Assembly (NCBI RefSeq): GCF_001423125.1
Contig: NZ_LMNW01000001.1
Span: forward strand, 669,433 to 733,432
Length of the DNA stretch: 64,000 nucleotides
Direction of reading: 5' to 3'
Source: Duganella sp. Leaf126
Lineage (GTDB): Bacteria > Pseudomonadota > Gammaproteobacteria > Burkholderiales > Burkholderiaceae_D
Shown: positions 26,433 to 35,121 of the stretch, in pieces
Numbering within the stretch: the first letter of the stretch is position 1
Layout of the letters: the number at the start of each line of letters is the position of its first letter
Position numbers and translations under genes: made by a program
Notes under the pieces: model-generated
What the model saw: the letters and a program-made list of their open reading frames with translations, nothing else
What the model was told of the DNA's origin: nothing
Database searches by the model: none

Positions 26433-27467
26433 ATGACTAGAATTTTCAATATTACGGCTCTTGCGCTGGGCGCTGCCCTCTGCGCAGCGGCTTACGCAGC
26501 GCCATCTACCGTGCCGCCCAAAGCCGACGCACACATGCAAAAAGTGCTCGACGCCTTGGCATCGCTGGGTGGCAAGCCGATCGAAACCCTCACGCCCGAG
26601 GAAGCGCGCAAGCAACCAACGCCATCCGACGCCGTAAAAAAAGTTCTGACCGACATGGGCAAGAGCACCGCGCCCGAAGCAGGCGTATCGGTCAAGGACA
26701 TGATGGTGAAGGGGCCGGCCGGCGATTTCCCGGTACACATCTACACGCCGGAAGGCAAGGGTCCGTTCCCGGTCATGGTGTACTACCACGGCGGCGGCTT
26801 CGTGATTGCCGATACGGCGGTCTACGACGCCTCGCCCCGCGCGCTGGCCAAGATGGCGAAAGCCATCATCGTCTCGGCCGATTACCACCGCGCGCCTGAG
26901 AACAAGTTTCCGGTAGCCCCGAATGATGCCTACGCTGCGTATCTGTGGACGTTGGAACACGCCAAGGAATTCAACGGCGACCCATCGCGTGTCGCCGTGG
27001 GCGGCGAGAGCGCCGGCGGCAATCTTGCAACCGTCGTCTCGATCATGGCGCGCGACAAGAAGGCGACGATGCCGGTACACCAGCTGTTGGTTTACCCGGT
27101 CGTTGATAACGACATGTCCCGCCCTTCCTACGTGCAAAACGCTGCGGCAAAGCCGCTTAACAAGCCGATGATGGAGTGGTTCTTCAAGCACTATGCTGCA
27201 GACCCGAGCAGCCCGATGGCACTACCACTGAAGCACGCCGACCTGAAAGGTTTGCCGGCAGCGACCATCGTCGCAGCGGAAATCGACCCCTTGATGTCCG
27301 AAGGTAAAGCCTACGCGGACGCCTTGAAAAAAGCTGGCGTGAAGGTCGATTACAAACTGTACAACGGTGTCACGCACGAGTTTTTCGGGATGGGCGCCGT
27401 GGTTCCAAAAGCAAAGGATGCGGAAAAATTCGCAGCTGACGCCCTGAGCAAGGCGTTTAAAAAGTAA
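26433..27467 (+). CDS. Exported alpha/beta hydrolase (hormone-sensitive-lipase family esterase)
   Basis: 344 residues with a signal peptide (MTRIFNITALALGAALCAAAYAAPS). The HSL-family oxyanion motif is HGGG in MVYYHGGGFV, the nucleophile is S193 in GGESAGGN, the acid is the Asp of AEIDPL and the base the His of GVTHEFFG, so the triad is complete. It probably hydrolyses short-chain esters in the periplasm or outside. ATG 26433 was preferred since the signal peptide begins there; ATG 26388 would put 15 extra residues ahead of it. A clear terminator follows. Confidence 0.88.
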   Translation: MTRIFNITALALGAALCAAAYAAPSTVPPKADAHMQKVLDALASLGGKPIETLTPEEARKQPTPSDAVKKVLTDMGKSTAPEAGVSVKDMMVKGPAGDFPVHIYTPEGKGPFPVMVYYHGGGFVIADTAVYDASPRALAKMAKAIIVSADYHRAPENKFPVAPNDAYAAYLWTLEHAKEFNGDPSRVAVGGESAGGNLATVVSIMARDKKATMPVHQLLVYPVVDNDMSRPSYVQNAAAKPLNKPMMEWFFKHYAADPSSPMALPLKHADLKGLPAATIVAAEIDPLMSEGKAYADALKKAGVKVDYKLYNGVTHEFFGMGAVVPKAKDAEKFAADALSKAFKK

Positions 27468-27481
27468 GCTGATCAAGTAAT

Positions 27482-27514
27482 AAGCCCCGCACATCGTTCC
27501 ATGTGCGGGGCTTT
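27482..27514 (+). terminator. Strong hairpin terminator after the esterase gene
   Basis: A perfect 13-bp stem (27482-27494 with 27501-27513), GC-rich in the middle and A/T at the ends, with loop CGTTCC. It lies 14 bp after the esterase stop and may also serve the convergent ychF gene. The T-tract is short on both strands. Confidence 0.75.
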
Positions 27515-27561
27515 GCGGCATGTCCGCGCTGGCGCGAATTGCCGCGAATTGCTGGTGCGTG

Positions 27562-28653
27562 TCAAACGTTGAACAGGAAGTTCAGCACATCGCCATCCTT
27601 GACCACGTATTCCTTGCCCTCGGCGCGCATCTTGCCCGCTTCCTTGGCGGCCGCTTCGCCCTTGTACTGGATGTAGTCGTCGTAGGCGATGGTCTGGGCG
27701 CGGATGAAGCCGCGTTCGAAGTCGGTGTGGATCACGCCGGCAGCCTGCGGGGCCGTGTCGCCGATGCGGATGGTCCAGGCGCGCACTTCCTTGACGCCGG
27801 CGGTGAAGTAGGTTTGCAGGCCCAGCAGGTTGTAGGCGGCGCGGATCAGGCGGTCGAGGCCGGGTTCTTCCATGCCCATGTCGGCCAGGAATTCGGCCTT
27901 GTCGGCGTCGTCGAGGTCGGCGATCTCGGCTTCGATCGAGGCGCAGATGGCAACGATCGGGGCGTTCTGGGTCTTGGCGTAGGCGGTCAGCTGGTCGAGC
28001 AGCGGGTTGTCGGTGAAGCCGCTGTCGGAGACGTTGGCCACGTACATGGCCGGCTTGGCGGTGATCAGGCACAGCGGCTTGATCAGGGCCATTTCATCGG
28101 CGTCCAGGCCCATGGCGCGCACCGGCTTGGCTTCATTCAGGTGCGGCACGATGCGCTCCATGATGGCCAGCAGCTTGGCGGCGTCCTTGTCTCCCGAGCG
28201 CGCTTTCTTGTTCTCGCGGTGGATCGCTTTTTCCACGGTACCCAGGTCGGCCAGCGCCAGCTCGGTCTGGATCACTTCGATATCGTCGAGCGGGCTGACC
28301 TTGCCGGCCACGTGGATCACGTTGTCATCCTCGAAGCAGCGCACCACGTTGACGATGGCGTCGGTCTCGCGGATGTGCGACAGGAACTGGTTGCCCAGGC
28401 CCTCGCCCTGCGAGGCGCCGGCCACCAGGCCCGCGATGTCGACGAACTCGACGATGGCGTTGACCATGCGTTCCGGCTTGACGATGTCGGCCAGGGCAGC
28501 CATGCGCGGATCCGGCACTTCGACCACGCCGACATTCGGCTCGATGGTGCAGAACGGATAGTTTTCAGCCGGGATGCCCGCTTTGGTCAGGGCGTTGAAC
28601 AGGGTGGACTTGCCGACGTTAGGCAGGCCGACGATGCCGCATTGGAGACTCAT
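27562..28653 (-). CDS. ychF: Redox-regulated ATPase YchF (OLA1 family)
   Basis: 363 residues, exact family length. The G1 motif is [12 protein letters not shown] near the N-terminus, G3 is [20 protein letters not shown], and a C-terminal TGS-like domain contains [30 protein letters not shown]. An Obg-related NTPase that prefers ATP, associates with ribosomes and affects the oxidative stress response. In betaproteobacteria it usually follows pth. Here a glycine-zipper gene and an M20 gene separate the two. Confidence 0.97.
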   Translation of the reverse strand: MSLQCGIVGLPNVGKSTLFNALTKAGIPAENYPFCTIEPNVGVVEVPDPRMAALADIVKPERMVNAIVEFVDIAGLVAGASQGEGLGNQFLSHIRETDAIVNVVRCFEDDNVIHVAGKVSPLDDIEVIQTELALADLGTVEKAIHRENKKARSGDKDAAKLLAIMERIVPHLNEAKPVRAMGLDADEMALIKPLCLITAKPAMYVANVSDSGFTDNPLLDQLTAYAKTQNAPIVAICASIEAEIADLDDADKAEFLADMGMEEPGLDRLIRAAYNLLGLQTYFTAGVKEVRAWTIRIGDTAPQAAGVIHTDFERGFIRAQTIAYDDYIQYKGEAAAKEAGKMRAEGKEYVVKDGDVLNFLFNV

Positions 28654-28914
28654 GGAAAACCTTTAATAATCATAGCGCCGGCAAGCGGCTGGTGAAAAAC
28701 GGCCTGAAGCGGCGTTTTTGAAGTTCAAGGGGTCTATTGTACCTCCCCCGCTTGCCGCGTTCAAAAAAACCGCACCCGCCGCACGGTAGAAGTCATGCCT
28801 TTCGGGAACAATTGCTTACATTTGATACGAAATCGAGGTCATACCGATCTATCGCCACCGCGTTATGGGTGTGTAAAGTATGCATGTTGGACAATCACTC
28901 AGGAAAGGTAAATC

Positions 28915-29580
28915 ATGAACAACAATACTTCCAAATCGTCGCTGCATCCGATGGTGATGGCTGCCGCCGGCGCCGTCATTCTTGTCAGTGGCGTGGGCGT
29001 GGCCGCCATGATGGGCTGGTTGCCCTCTTCCAACGGCAAGAACGCCGACGTGCCGATGGCTGCCAACGTGCCGCCGGCGGTCGAACAGCAGGTGGCCTCG
29101 GCGCCGCCGGTGACCGCCCCGGTCGCCGCTCCGGTGCGCGAACGTGAACCCGTGCGCGAAGTGGTGCGTGAACCGGTCCGTGAGCCGGTTCGTGAAAAAC
29201 CTGCCGTGGTCAAACATACGCCGGTCAAGGCCGCCCCTGCGGTCTGCAGCAGCTGCGGCGTGATCGAATCGATCACGTCGGCCGACCAGCGTGCCGAAGG
29301 CAGCGGCCTCGGTGCGGCCGGCGGCGCCCTGCTGGGCGGCTTGATCGGCAACCAGGTCGGCGGCGGCAATGGCCGCAAGCTGGCCACGGTGGCAGGCGCC
29401 ATCGGCGGCGCAGTGGCCGGCAACCAGGTCGAAGGCCGCGTCAACGGCACCCGTACCTACACCATCGCCGTGCGCATGGAAGACGGCGCGGTCCGTAACG
29501 TGATCCAGAACGAGCAGCCGAACTGGCGTCAGGGCGACCGCGTACGCATCGTCAACGGCGTGCTGCGCGCGGACGGCTAA
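28915..29580 (+). CDS. Glycine-zipper 2TM-domain protein with N-terminal anchor and VRE repeats
   Basis: 221 residues. An N-terminal membrane segment (about 13-35) is followed by a Pro/Ala-rich stretch and tetrapeptide-like repeats of PVRE/VVRE (residues 73-95). Two cysteines sit in VCSSCGVIESI. A glycine-zipper 2TM domain comes next (GLGAAGGALLGGLIGNQVGGGNG and AGAIGGAVAGNQVEG), then a small C-terminal domain (YTIAVRMEDGAVRNVI; GDRVRIVNGVLR). The C-terminal half resembles SlyB/PcpY outer-membrane proteins, but here an inner-membrane anchor replaces the lipobox. Probably envelope integrity; no precise function is known. AGGAAAGG precedes the ATG. Confidence 0.8.
   Translation: MNNNTSKSSLHPMVMAAAGAVILVSGVGVAAMMGWLPSSNGKNADVPMAANVPPAVEQQVASAPPVTAPVAAPVREREPVREVVREPVREPVREKPAVVKHTPVKAAPAVCSSCGVIESITSADQRAEGSGLGAAGGALLGGLIGNQVGGGNGRKLATVAGAIGGAVAGNQVEGRVNGTRTYTIAVRMEDGAVRNVIQNEQPNWRQGDRVRIVNGVLRADG
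29131..29199 (+). repeat. Degenerate 12-bp repeats encoding (P/V)VRE
   Basis: In-frame tandem units of about 12 bp encode REREPVREVVREPVREPVRE within the glycine-zipper gene. Copy number may vary between strains and would change the length of the periplasmic spacer. Confidence 0.6.
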
Positions 29581-29595
29581 CCGCCAGCCGATCCC

Positions 29596-29621
29596 GGTCG
29601 GCCACTGGCCGGCCGTTATTT
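29596..29621 (+). terminator. Short hairpin with T-rich tail between convergent genes
   Basis: Arms 29596-29603 and 29607-29614 (8 bp, one G-T pair, 3-nt loop) are followed by GTTATTT. The hairpin lies 16 bp after the glycine-zipper stop, and the tail runs into the end of the convergent M20 gene. Confidence 0.45.
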
Positions 29622-30920
29622 GGCCGGCTGCATCACATTCATCACCGCCAGCGTCATGGCCCGCGCCGCCGTCTTGATCGACGGCTCGGGCACCGGCGCA
29701 TAGTACGGCGAGTGGTTGAACGCAATCGGCTTGCCGCCCGGCTTGTCCGCTTCGGCCACCGCTTCCGGCGCATACACGCCGGTAAAGAAGAACATGGCCG
29801 GGATGCCGGCGTCGGCAAACTGCGAGAAGTCTTCGCTGGCCGTCATGGCCGGCATGCGCGACACCTTGTCGTTGCCGAACGCCTGTTTCAGCACACCTTC
29901 GGTACGGGTCACCAGTTTGTCGTCGTTGATGATGGCTGCGCCGCCCGGTATCAGTTCCACGTCCGGCGCCGGTGCATCGGCCATCGCTGCCGCGGCGAAC
30001 GCCGTGCGGCGCACGCCGGCCAGCAGCTTTGCGCGCACTGGCGGCGTGTAGCTGCGGATGGTGCCGCGCACCTTGACGCTGTCGGGGATGATGTTGCCCA
30101 CGCTGCCGCCGTTGATGGCGCCGATGGTGACCACGCCGAATTCCTTGGGATCTTTTTCGCGGCTGACGACGGTCTGCACATCGACCACGAAGCGGGCGGC
30201 GATCATCACCGGATCGACCGCCTTGTCGGGCGCCGAACCGTGGCCGCCGTGCCCCTTGAAGGTGATCTCGATGGCGTCCGAATTCGACGACACCGGCCCG
30301 CTGTTGTAGCCGATGGTGCCGTAGGCCAGCGGCCACGAATGCAGCGCGAACGCGTAATCGGGCTTGCCGAAGCGGGTGAACAGGCCGTCCGCAATCATGG
30401 CCTTGGCGCCGGCAACGATTTCTTCGGCCGGCTGGCCGACGAACATCAGCGTCCCGCGCCATTGCGATTTGAGCGCCACCAGCGTGCGCGCCGTGGCCAG
30501 CCACGCCGTCATGTGGACATCGTGGCCGCAGCTGTGGGCCACCATGGTGTCCTTGCCGTCGAGCTGGGCGTGGGCCTTGCTAGCATAGGCGACGCCCGAT
30601 TTTTCTTCCATCGGCAAGCCGTCCATCTCGGTGCGCACCAGCACCGTGGGGCCGGGACCGTTCCGGTAAATGGCGACGATGCCGGTCTTGCCGACTTGTT
30701 CCGTCACCTGGAAACCGATGGCGCGCAGTTCGGCAGCGAGCTTGCCGGCCGTGCGCACTTCCTGGAACGCCAGCTCGGGGTGGGCGTGCAGATCCTTGTA
30801 GATGGCCTCGAGCTTCGGGTACATGGCATCAATGCCGGCAGCGACCGCGCCGGTGTCCTGGGCCATGGCTGGCAGGGTCAGCATAGAAGCGAACAGGGCG
30901 GCAAGCGGGCGGCGCGTCAT
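29616..30920 (-). CDS. Exported M20-family amidohydrolase/peptidase
   Basis: 434 residues with a signal peptide (MTRRPLAALFASMLTLPAMA). It has the M20D metallo-amidohydrolase plan: HAHPELAFQEVRTAGKL, metal ligands in HSCGHDVHM and GQPAEEIVAGAKAMI, a dimerisation domain inserted at about 215-330, and MTASEDFSQFADAGIPAMFFFTG near the end. Relatives remove N-acyl groups from amino acids or auxin conjugates (hippurate hydrolase, IAA-amino acid hydrolase); the substrate here is not evident. Export is notable since most relatives are cytosolic. It lies between pth and the convergent glycine-zipper gene. Confidence 0.9.
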   Translation of the reverse strand: MTRRPLAALFASMLTLPAMAQDTGAVAAGIDAMYPKLEAIYKDLHAHPELAFQEVRTAGKLAAELRAIGFQVTEQVGKTGIVAIYRNGPGPTVLVRTEMDGLPMEEKSGVAYASKAHAQLDGKDTMVAHSCGHDVHMTAWLATARTLVALKSQWRGTLMFVGQPAEEIVAGAKAMIADGLFTRFGKPDYAFALHSWPLAYGTIGYNSGPVSSNSDAIEITFKGHGGHGSAPDKAVDPVMIAARFVVDVQTVVSREKDPKEFGVVTIGAINGGSVGNIIPDSVKVRGTIRSYTPPVRAKLLAGVRRTAFAAAAMADAPAPDVELIPGGAAIINDDKLVTRTEGVLKQAFGNDKVSRMPAMTASEDFSQFADAGIPAMFFFTGVYAPEAVAEADKPGGKPIAFNHSPYYAPVPEPSIKTAARAMTLAVMNVMQPAK

Positions 30921-30970
30921 CGGTAGTCCTTATCTGGAGAAAGATTTCTCCAGCATACCACTGCAGCGTC

Positions 30971-31552
30971 TCAGGCCGTATGCAACTTCATGGTGGCCGC
31001 CTCGAACTTGCCCTCGACGATGGCCGGCATCACCAGCAGCGACTTGTCGATGGCCTGCTCGATCAGGTCCTGGTCCTCGCGGCGAGGACGGTGCAGCACG
31101 AAGTCGGCCACCTGCTGCTGCAGGCTCAAGGTGCGCGGATGGCCGATGCCGAGGCGCAAGCGCCAGTAATCCTGGGTGCCGAGCGCTGCCGTGATGTCTT
31201 TGAGGCCATTGTGGCCGCCGGCCGAGCCGCCCTTTTTCAGGCGCGCGATGCCGGGCATCAGGTCCAGCTCGTCGTGCACGACCAGCACTTCGTCGGGATT
31301 GATCTTGAAGAAGCGGCACAGCCCGCCCACCGACTGGCCGGAGCGGTTCATATAGGTCTGCGGTTCGAGCAGATACACTTCCTGGCCGGCGATGATGGTC
31401 TTGGCCAGCAGCGCGTTGTACTTGGTTTCGCGGTGCAGCCGCGCGCCGCTGCTGTGGGCGAGGTTGTCCACCAGCCAGAAGCCGGCGTTATGGCGGGTTT
31501 GTTCGTATTCGGCGCCGGGGTTGCCGAGGCCGACGATAAGGCGGATGGGCAT
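30971..31552 (-). CDS. pth: Peptidyl-tRNA hydrolase
   Basis: 193 residues with all Pth motifs: [25 protein letters not shown] including the catalytic histidine, [20 protein letters not shown] and [15 protein letters not shown]. It releases peptides from peptidyl-tRNA that has dropped off ribosomes. ATG 31552 ([10 protein letters not shown]) is used; a TTG two codons upstream is in frame. It follows rplY, with a terminator between them. Confidence 0.97.
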   Translation of the reverse strand: MPIRLIVGLGNPGAEYEQTRHNAGFWLVDNLAHSSGARLHRETKYNALLAKTIIAGQEVYLLEPQTYMNRSGQSVGGLCRFFKINPDEVLVVHDELDLMPGIARLKKGGSAGGHNGLKDITAALGTQDYWRLRLGIGHPRTLSLQQQVADFVLHRPRREDQDLIEQAIDKSLLVMPAIVEGKFEAATMKLHTA

Positions 31553-31593
31553 GGTCAAACTCTGGATCAGGTGAGGCGATTATCGCGCAAACG

Positions 31594-31630
31594 AAAAAAA
31601 ACCCCGCCGGCGTGCAGCCTGGCAGGGTTT
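31594..31630 (-). terminator. Rho-independent terminator of rplY
   Basis: On the - strand a 10-bp stem (31621-31630 with 31602-31611 approximately) with a 9- to 12-nt loop is followed by a run of eight T. It lies about 25 bp past the rplY stop. A textbook intrinsic terminator. Confidence 0.85.
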
Positions 31631-31655
31631 CTCATGACGCATGACGCGTCAACAA

Positions 31656-32261
31656 TTACTTCTTAGGCTCTTCAGCAGCAGCTTCGTCGTCCGCAGCAAC
31701 CTGGCCGGCCGGGATCGAAGCGGTAGCGACGGTCAGGTCGTTACCGTGGGTGACGGCGGTCACGCCCTTAGGCATGGTCAGGTCAGCCACGTGGACCGAG
31801 TTGCCCACTTCAACGTTGGACAGGTCAACGGTGATGAATTCTGGCAGGTCCGCTGGCAGGCATTCGATTTCGATTTCGTTCAGCACGTGGGTGATGACAG
31901 CGCCGCCCAGCTTGACGGCTGGCGAGGTCTCGGCGTTGACGAAGTGCAGTGCCACTTTCACGTGCAGTTTTTCCGACGCGGTCACGCGCTGGAAGTCAGC
32001 GTGCAGAACCAGCTGCTTGTATGCGTGCATCTGGAAGTCGCGCAGCAGTACTTTTTGTACTTTGCCGTCGATTTCCAGGTCGAGGATCGACGCGTGGAAC
32101 GCTTCTTTTTTCAGCGCGTGGTACAGCGCGTTGTGGTCCAGTGCGATGGTCACTGGCGCTTCGGTACCGCCGTAGATGATGCCAGGGGTTTGGCCCGAAT
32201 TGCGCAGGCGGCGGCTCGCTCCGGAACCTTGCAATTCGCGTTTGAATGCAACAACTTTCAT
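31656..32261 (-). CDS. rplY: 50S ribosomal protein L25/general stress protein Ctc
   Basis: 201 residues: an L25 5S-rRNA-binding domain ([32 protein letters not shown]) followed by the C-terminal TL5/Ctc beta domain (about 100-185) and a short acidic Ala/Glu tail ending EEPKK. This is the long Ctc form. ATG 32261 has GGAG seven bases upstream. The gene follows prs at 94 bp, and rplY-pth is the usual order. Confidence 0.96.
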   Translation of the reverse strand: MKVVAFKRELQGSGASRRLRNSGQTPGIIYGGTEAPVTIALDHNALYHALKKEAFHASILDLEIDGKVQKVLLRDFQMHAYKQLVLHADFQRVTASEKLHVKVALHFVNAETSPAVKLGGAVITHVLNEIEIECLPADLPEFITVDLSNVEVGNSVHVADLTMPKGVTAVTHGNDLTVATASIPAGQVAADDEAAAEEPKK

Positions 32262-32355
32262 GTGATACTCCAAAAATAACAGGGCTCGCGCCCCGTGTTA
32301 TGAAGCCCCCGCGACCAGGGTGCTTCGAAAATGGGCGCCAGGCGCCCATGAAAAA

Positions 32356-33306
32356 TCAGTCGATGAACAGCGAAATGACGGAGTCGCCCTTGATGATGCG
32401 CTTGAACGTCTCGGCCAGCAGCGGCGCGCACGTCAGTTGACGGATCTTGCCGCAGCTGCGCGCTGCTTCGGACAGCGGAATGGTGTCGGTGACGACCAGC
32501 TCATCGAGCGACGAGCTGGTGATGCGCTCGATTGCCGGACCGGACAGCACAGCGTGGGTGCAATACGCCACCACTTTCTTGGCGCCGCGCTCTTTCAATA
32601 CTTCGGCAGCCTTGACCAGGGTGCCGGCGGTATCGACCATGTCGTCCATGATCACGCAGTTGCGGCCTTCGACTTCGCCGATGATGTTCATCACTTCGGA
32701 CACGTTGGCTTTCGGGCGACGCTTGTCGATGATGGCCAGGTCGCAACCGAGGCGCTTGGCCAGCGCACGCGCACGCACCACGCCGCCGACGTCGGGCGAC
32801 ACCACCAGCAGGTCTTCGTTGTTCTTTTTCTGCAGGTCGCCCAGCAAAATCGGCGACGCGTAGATGTTATCGACCGGGATATCGAAGAAGCCCTGGATCT
32901 GGTCCGCGTGCAGGTCCATGATCAGCACGCGTTCGACGCCGGCTTTTTCCAGCATATTGGCCACCACCTTGGCCGAAATGGCCACGCGCGCCGACCGCGG
33001 ACGGCGATCCTGGCGAGCGTAACCGAAGTAAGGAATGGCGGCGGTGATGCGACCAGCCGATGCCCGCTTGAGCGCATCGACCATCAGGATCAGTTCCATC
33101 AGGTTGTCGTTGGTCGGCTGGCAAGTCGATTGCAGCACGAAGACATCTTTACCACGGACGTTTTCGTTAATCTCGACCATGACTTCGCCGTCCGAGAATT
33201 TCGAAACATTGGCTTTGCCGAGTGGAATACCGAGATTTTTAGCGACTCCTTCTGCCAACGCAGGATTAGCGTTGCCGGTAAAAACCATCAGGTTTTCGTA
33301 AGCCAT
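32356..33306 (-). CDS. prs: Ribose-phosphate pyrophosphokinase
   Basis: 316 residues, family length. It makes PRPP from ribose-5-phosphate and ATP for nucleotides, histidine, tryptophan and NAD. Motifs seen: [21 protein letters not shown] (ATP loop), [18 protein letters not shown] and the PRPP-binding [17 protein letters not shown] 33306 gives [15 protein letters not shown]; the open frame extends upstream without conserved sequence. It lies between tRNA-Gln and rplY. Confidence 0.97.
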   Translation of the reverse strand: MAYENLMVFTGNANPALAEGVAKNLGIPLGKANVSKFSDGEVMVEINENVRGKDVFVLQSTCQPTNDNLMELILMVDALKRASAGRITAAIPYFGYARQDRRPRSARVAISAKVVANMLEKAGVERVLIMDLHADQIQGFFDIPVDNIYASPILLGDLQKKNNEDLLVVSPDVGGVVRARALAKRLGCDLAIIDKRRPKANVSEVMNIIGEVEGRNCVIMDDMVDTAGTLVKAAEVLKERGAKKVVAYCTHAVLSGPAIERITSSSLDELVVTDTIPLSEAARSCGKIRQLTCAPLLAETFKRIIKGDSVISLFID

Positions 33307-33470
33307 TGGGAGTCCCAGAGATAGTAGAAGAAATTTTGAAGATCGCCAGCGGAAATCCGTGTGGCGCTGTGTTAGCTGAATGCGGTGCAATGTCCACTGG
33401 GTGACGTGCACGGCATTTTTGTCCTACCCGGCCGGAGACGCAAGCCTCGACGGTTCCAGATAAAAACGAA

Positions 33471-33547
33471 TGGCAGGGGAACAAGGATTCGAACCTTGGT
33501 ATGCCGGAATCAAAATCCGGTGCCTTAACCAGCTTGGCGATTCCCCT
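33471..33547 (-). tRNA. tRNA-Gln (anticodon TTG)
   Basis: Read on the - strand the sequence folds into a full cloverleaf. The acceptor AGGGGAA pairs with TTCCCCT, the anticodon stem CCGGA/TCCGG encloses the loop TTTTGAT with TTG at 33511-33513, and the T-arm contains GTTCGAATC. The discriminator G and the CCA end are encoded in the DNA. The weak A1-U72 pair and G73 match glutaminyl-tRNA identity. It sits between ispE and prs, a position common in betaproteobacteria. Confidence 0.97.
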
Positions 33548-33579
33548 ACGCAACTTGCTACTTGTCGCTACAGGCCGAT

Positions 33580-33608
33580 ATTATACAGCCTTTTTCACGC
33601 CAAGCAAA
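33580..33608 (-). promoter_or_regulatory. Putative tRNA-Gln promoter (TTTGCT - 17 bp - TATAAT)
   Basis: On the - strand a perfect TATAAT (33580-33585) is preceded by TTTGCT at 17 bp. It would start transcription about 26 nt before the tRNA. It lies just after the ispE stop, so the tRNA can be made separately from ispE mRNA. Confidence 0.5.
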
Positions 33609-33622
33609 ATCTTTTTTCTCAC

Positions 33623-34501
33623 TCACAACATGTCGATGATCGGATGCCGTTTGAGCGACCGCGCCTTCCAGACTTTCCACTTGCTCGGCGCTTGGTCAAG
33701 CACCGCATCGGCTTCAGTTTCGGTAGCCACCGCAGCAAACACACAAGCACCGGAACCAGTCATCCTGGCGTCACCGTAAGCGCCGAGCCATTCTACCGCT
33801 TCTGCTACGGGCGGGAACAGCGTCATTGCCACATGCTGTAAATCGTTTCTCCCGAAACCTGCTAAATCGTTTTGATTTTCGAGGTGCCTGGAAAAGTCCG
33901 TTATCTTAATGACCGGCGTGTCTCTTGTCAAATGTTCTGACGAAAAAATTGCAGGTGTCGGCACTTGCACCCCGGGCTCGATGACGATGTACCAACAATC
34001 GGGCGCCGCCACGGCCTGCAAATCCTCGCCCACGCCTTCGGCAAACGCGGTCTGCCCGAAGATGAAGAACGGGATGTCGGCGCCCAGCGGCAAGCCCAGC
34101 GCCATCAGCTGCCGGCGGCTCAACCCCGCCTGCCACAAGGCGTTCAAGGCCATCAGCGTGGTGGCTGCGTCCGACGAGCCGCCGCCGAGGCCGCCGCCCA
34201 TGGGCAGGATCTTGTCGATCGCGATATCGACGCCGGGCGGCAAGGCGCCGGTGCGGCGCAGCACCTCGGCCTGCAACAGCCTGGCGGCGCGGATCACCAG
34301 GTCGCTCTCTTCGGGCACGCCGGCAAGGTCGGTCACGCGGCGCAGCACGTTATCGTCGCGCAACGTGAAATGCAGGGTGTCGCCATGATCGACCAGCTGG
34401 AACACCGTTTGCAGCAGGTGGTAACCGTCGGCGCGGCGGCCGGTCACGTGCAGGAACAGGTTGAGCTTGGCCGGGGCCGGGCAGTTCAGCAGCTGCTTCA
34501 T
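33623..34501 (-). CDS. ispE: 4-diphosphocytidyl-2-C-methyl-D-erythritol kinase
   Basis: 292-residue GHMP kinase of the MEP isoprenoid pathway. [27 protein letters not shown] forms the N-terminal substrate site, [17 protein letters not shown] is the ATP-binding GHMP motif, and [20 protein letters not shown] and [12 protein letters not shown] complete the family pattern. Its start overlaps the lolB stop (ATGA), giving translational coupling in the order TPR-lolB-ispE. Confidence 0.97.
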   Translation of the reverse strand: MKQLLNCPAPAKLNLFLHVTGRRADGYHLLQTVFQLVDHGDTLHFTLRDDNVLRRVTDLAGVPEESDLVIRAARLLQAEVLRRTGALPPGVDIAIDKILPMGGGLGGGSSDAATTLMALNALWQAGLSRRQLMALGLPLGADIPFFIFGQTAFAEGVGEDLQAVAAPDCWYIVIEPGVQVPTPAIFSSEHLTRDTPVIKITDFSRHLENQNDLAGFGRNDLQHVAMTLFPPVAEAVEWLGAYGDARMTGSGACVFAAVATETEADAVLDQAPSKWKVWKARSLKRHPIIDML

Positions 34502-35121
34502 GAGGCCGGCGCCGCAGGATCGAGCACGATGCGGAACGACAGCTCGTCGACCTGCTGGCCCAGCGTCAGGCGCGTGACGTCGATACGGCGCGGCTGCGGC
34601 ACGGCAGCCGCTTCGTCCTGCCAGCCCAGGTATTCGATCTTCCAGCCGTCGCGGGTGACCACGGCGTCGTTGGCGGGCGAGGCCGTGAACGGCTTGCCGT
34701 CGGCATCGGTGGCATGGCCCTGCAGCCAGTCGCGCAGGCCGCCCACGGGCAGGGTCCAGCCCAGGGTCTGGCGCGTCAGGCTGTCGAGGTCGGGCGCCGT
34801 GCGCAGCGGCTGGCCGCTTTGCTGCAACGTGGCAGCGTGGTCGGTGACGCTGATGCGGGCCACGGTCTGGCCGGTCGGCGAATTGAGGCTGACATCGGTG
34901 CGCGACGGCGTCTGCTGCCAGTTGAAATTGCCGTTCATGGCTTCCTTCTTGCCGTCGCGGATAAAGCTGATGGCGATGCGGCCGTTGAATTCGACCGTGT
35001 CCTGGAAGGCGGCCACCGAGGCGGTCGAGCGCGGCGCGGACGCGCAGCCGGCCAGCAGCGACAGCGCGCCGGCCAAGGCCAGCACTGGAGCGGTGCGGCG
35101 GAAAAGCGAAACATTCATCAT
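34498..35121 (-). CDS. lolB: Outer membrane lipoprotein receptor LolB
   Basis: 207 residues with a lipoprotein signal (ALSLLAGC, acylated cysteine at residue 26) and a LolB/LppX beta-barrel domain: [29 protein letters not shown] and [24 protein letters not shown]. It accepts lipoproteins from LolA and inserts them into the outer membrane. The start lies at a double ATG overlapping the stop of the TPR gene. The end overlaps ispE. Confidence 0.92.
   Translation of the reverse strand: MMNVSLFRRTAPVLALAGALSLLAGCASAPRSTASVAAFQDTVEFNGRIAISFIRDGKKEAMNGNFNWQQTPSRTDVSLNSPTGQTVARISVTDHAATLQQSGQPLRTAPDLDSLTRQTLGWTLPVGGLRDWLQGHATDADGKPFTASPANDAVVTRDGWKIEYLGWQDEAAAVPQPRRIDVTRLTLGQQVDELSFRIVLDPAAPAS

Noticed and set aside
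28654..28914. A possible small gene in the 261-bp ychF/glycine-zipper gap
   Set aside because: No open frame with a ribosome site or conserved-looking composition; it most likely holds the two divergent promoters, none clear by eye.
33307..33470. A regulatory RNA between tRNA-Gln and prs
   Set aside because: No stable fold or terminator is evident; it is best read as prs leader and tRNA trailer.
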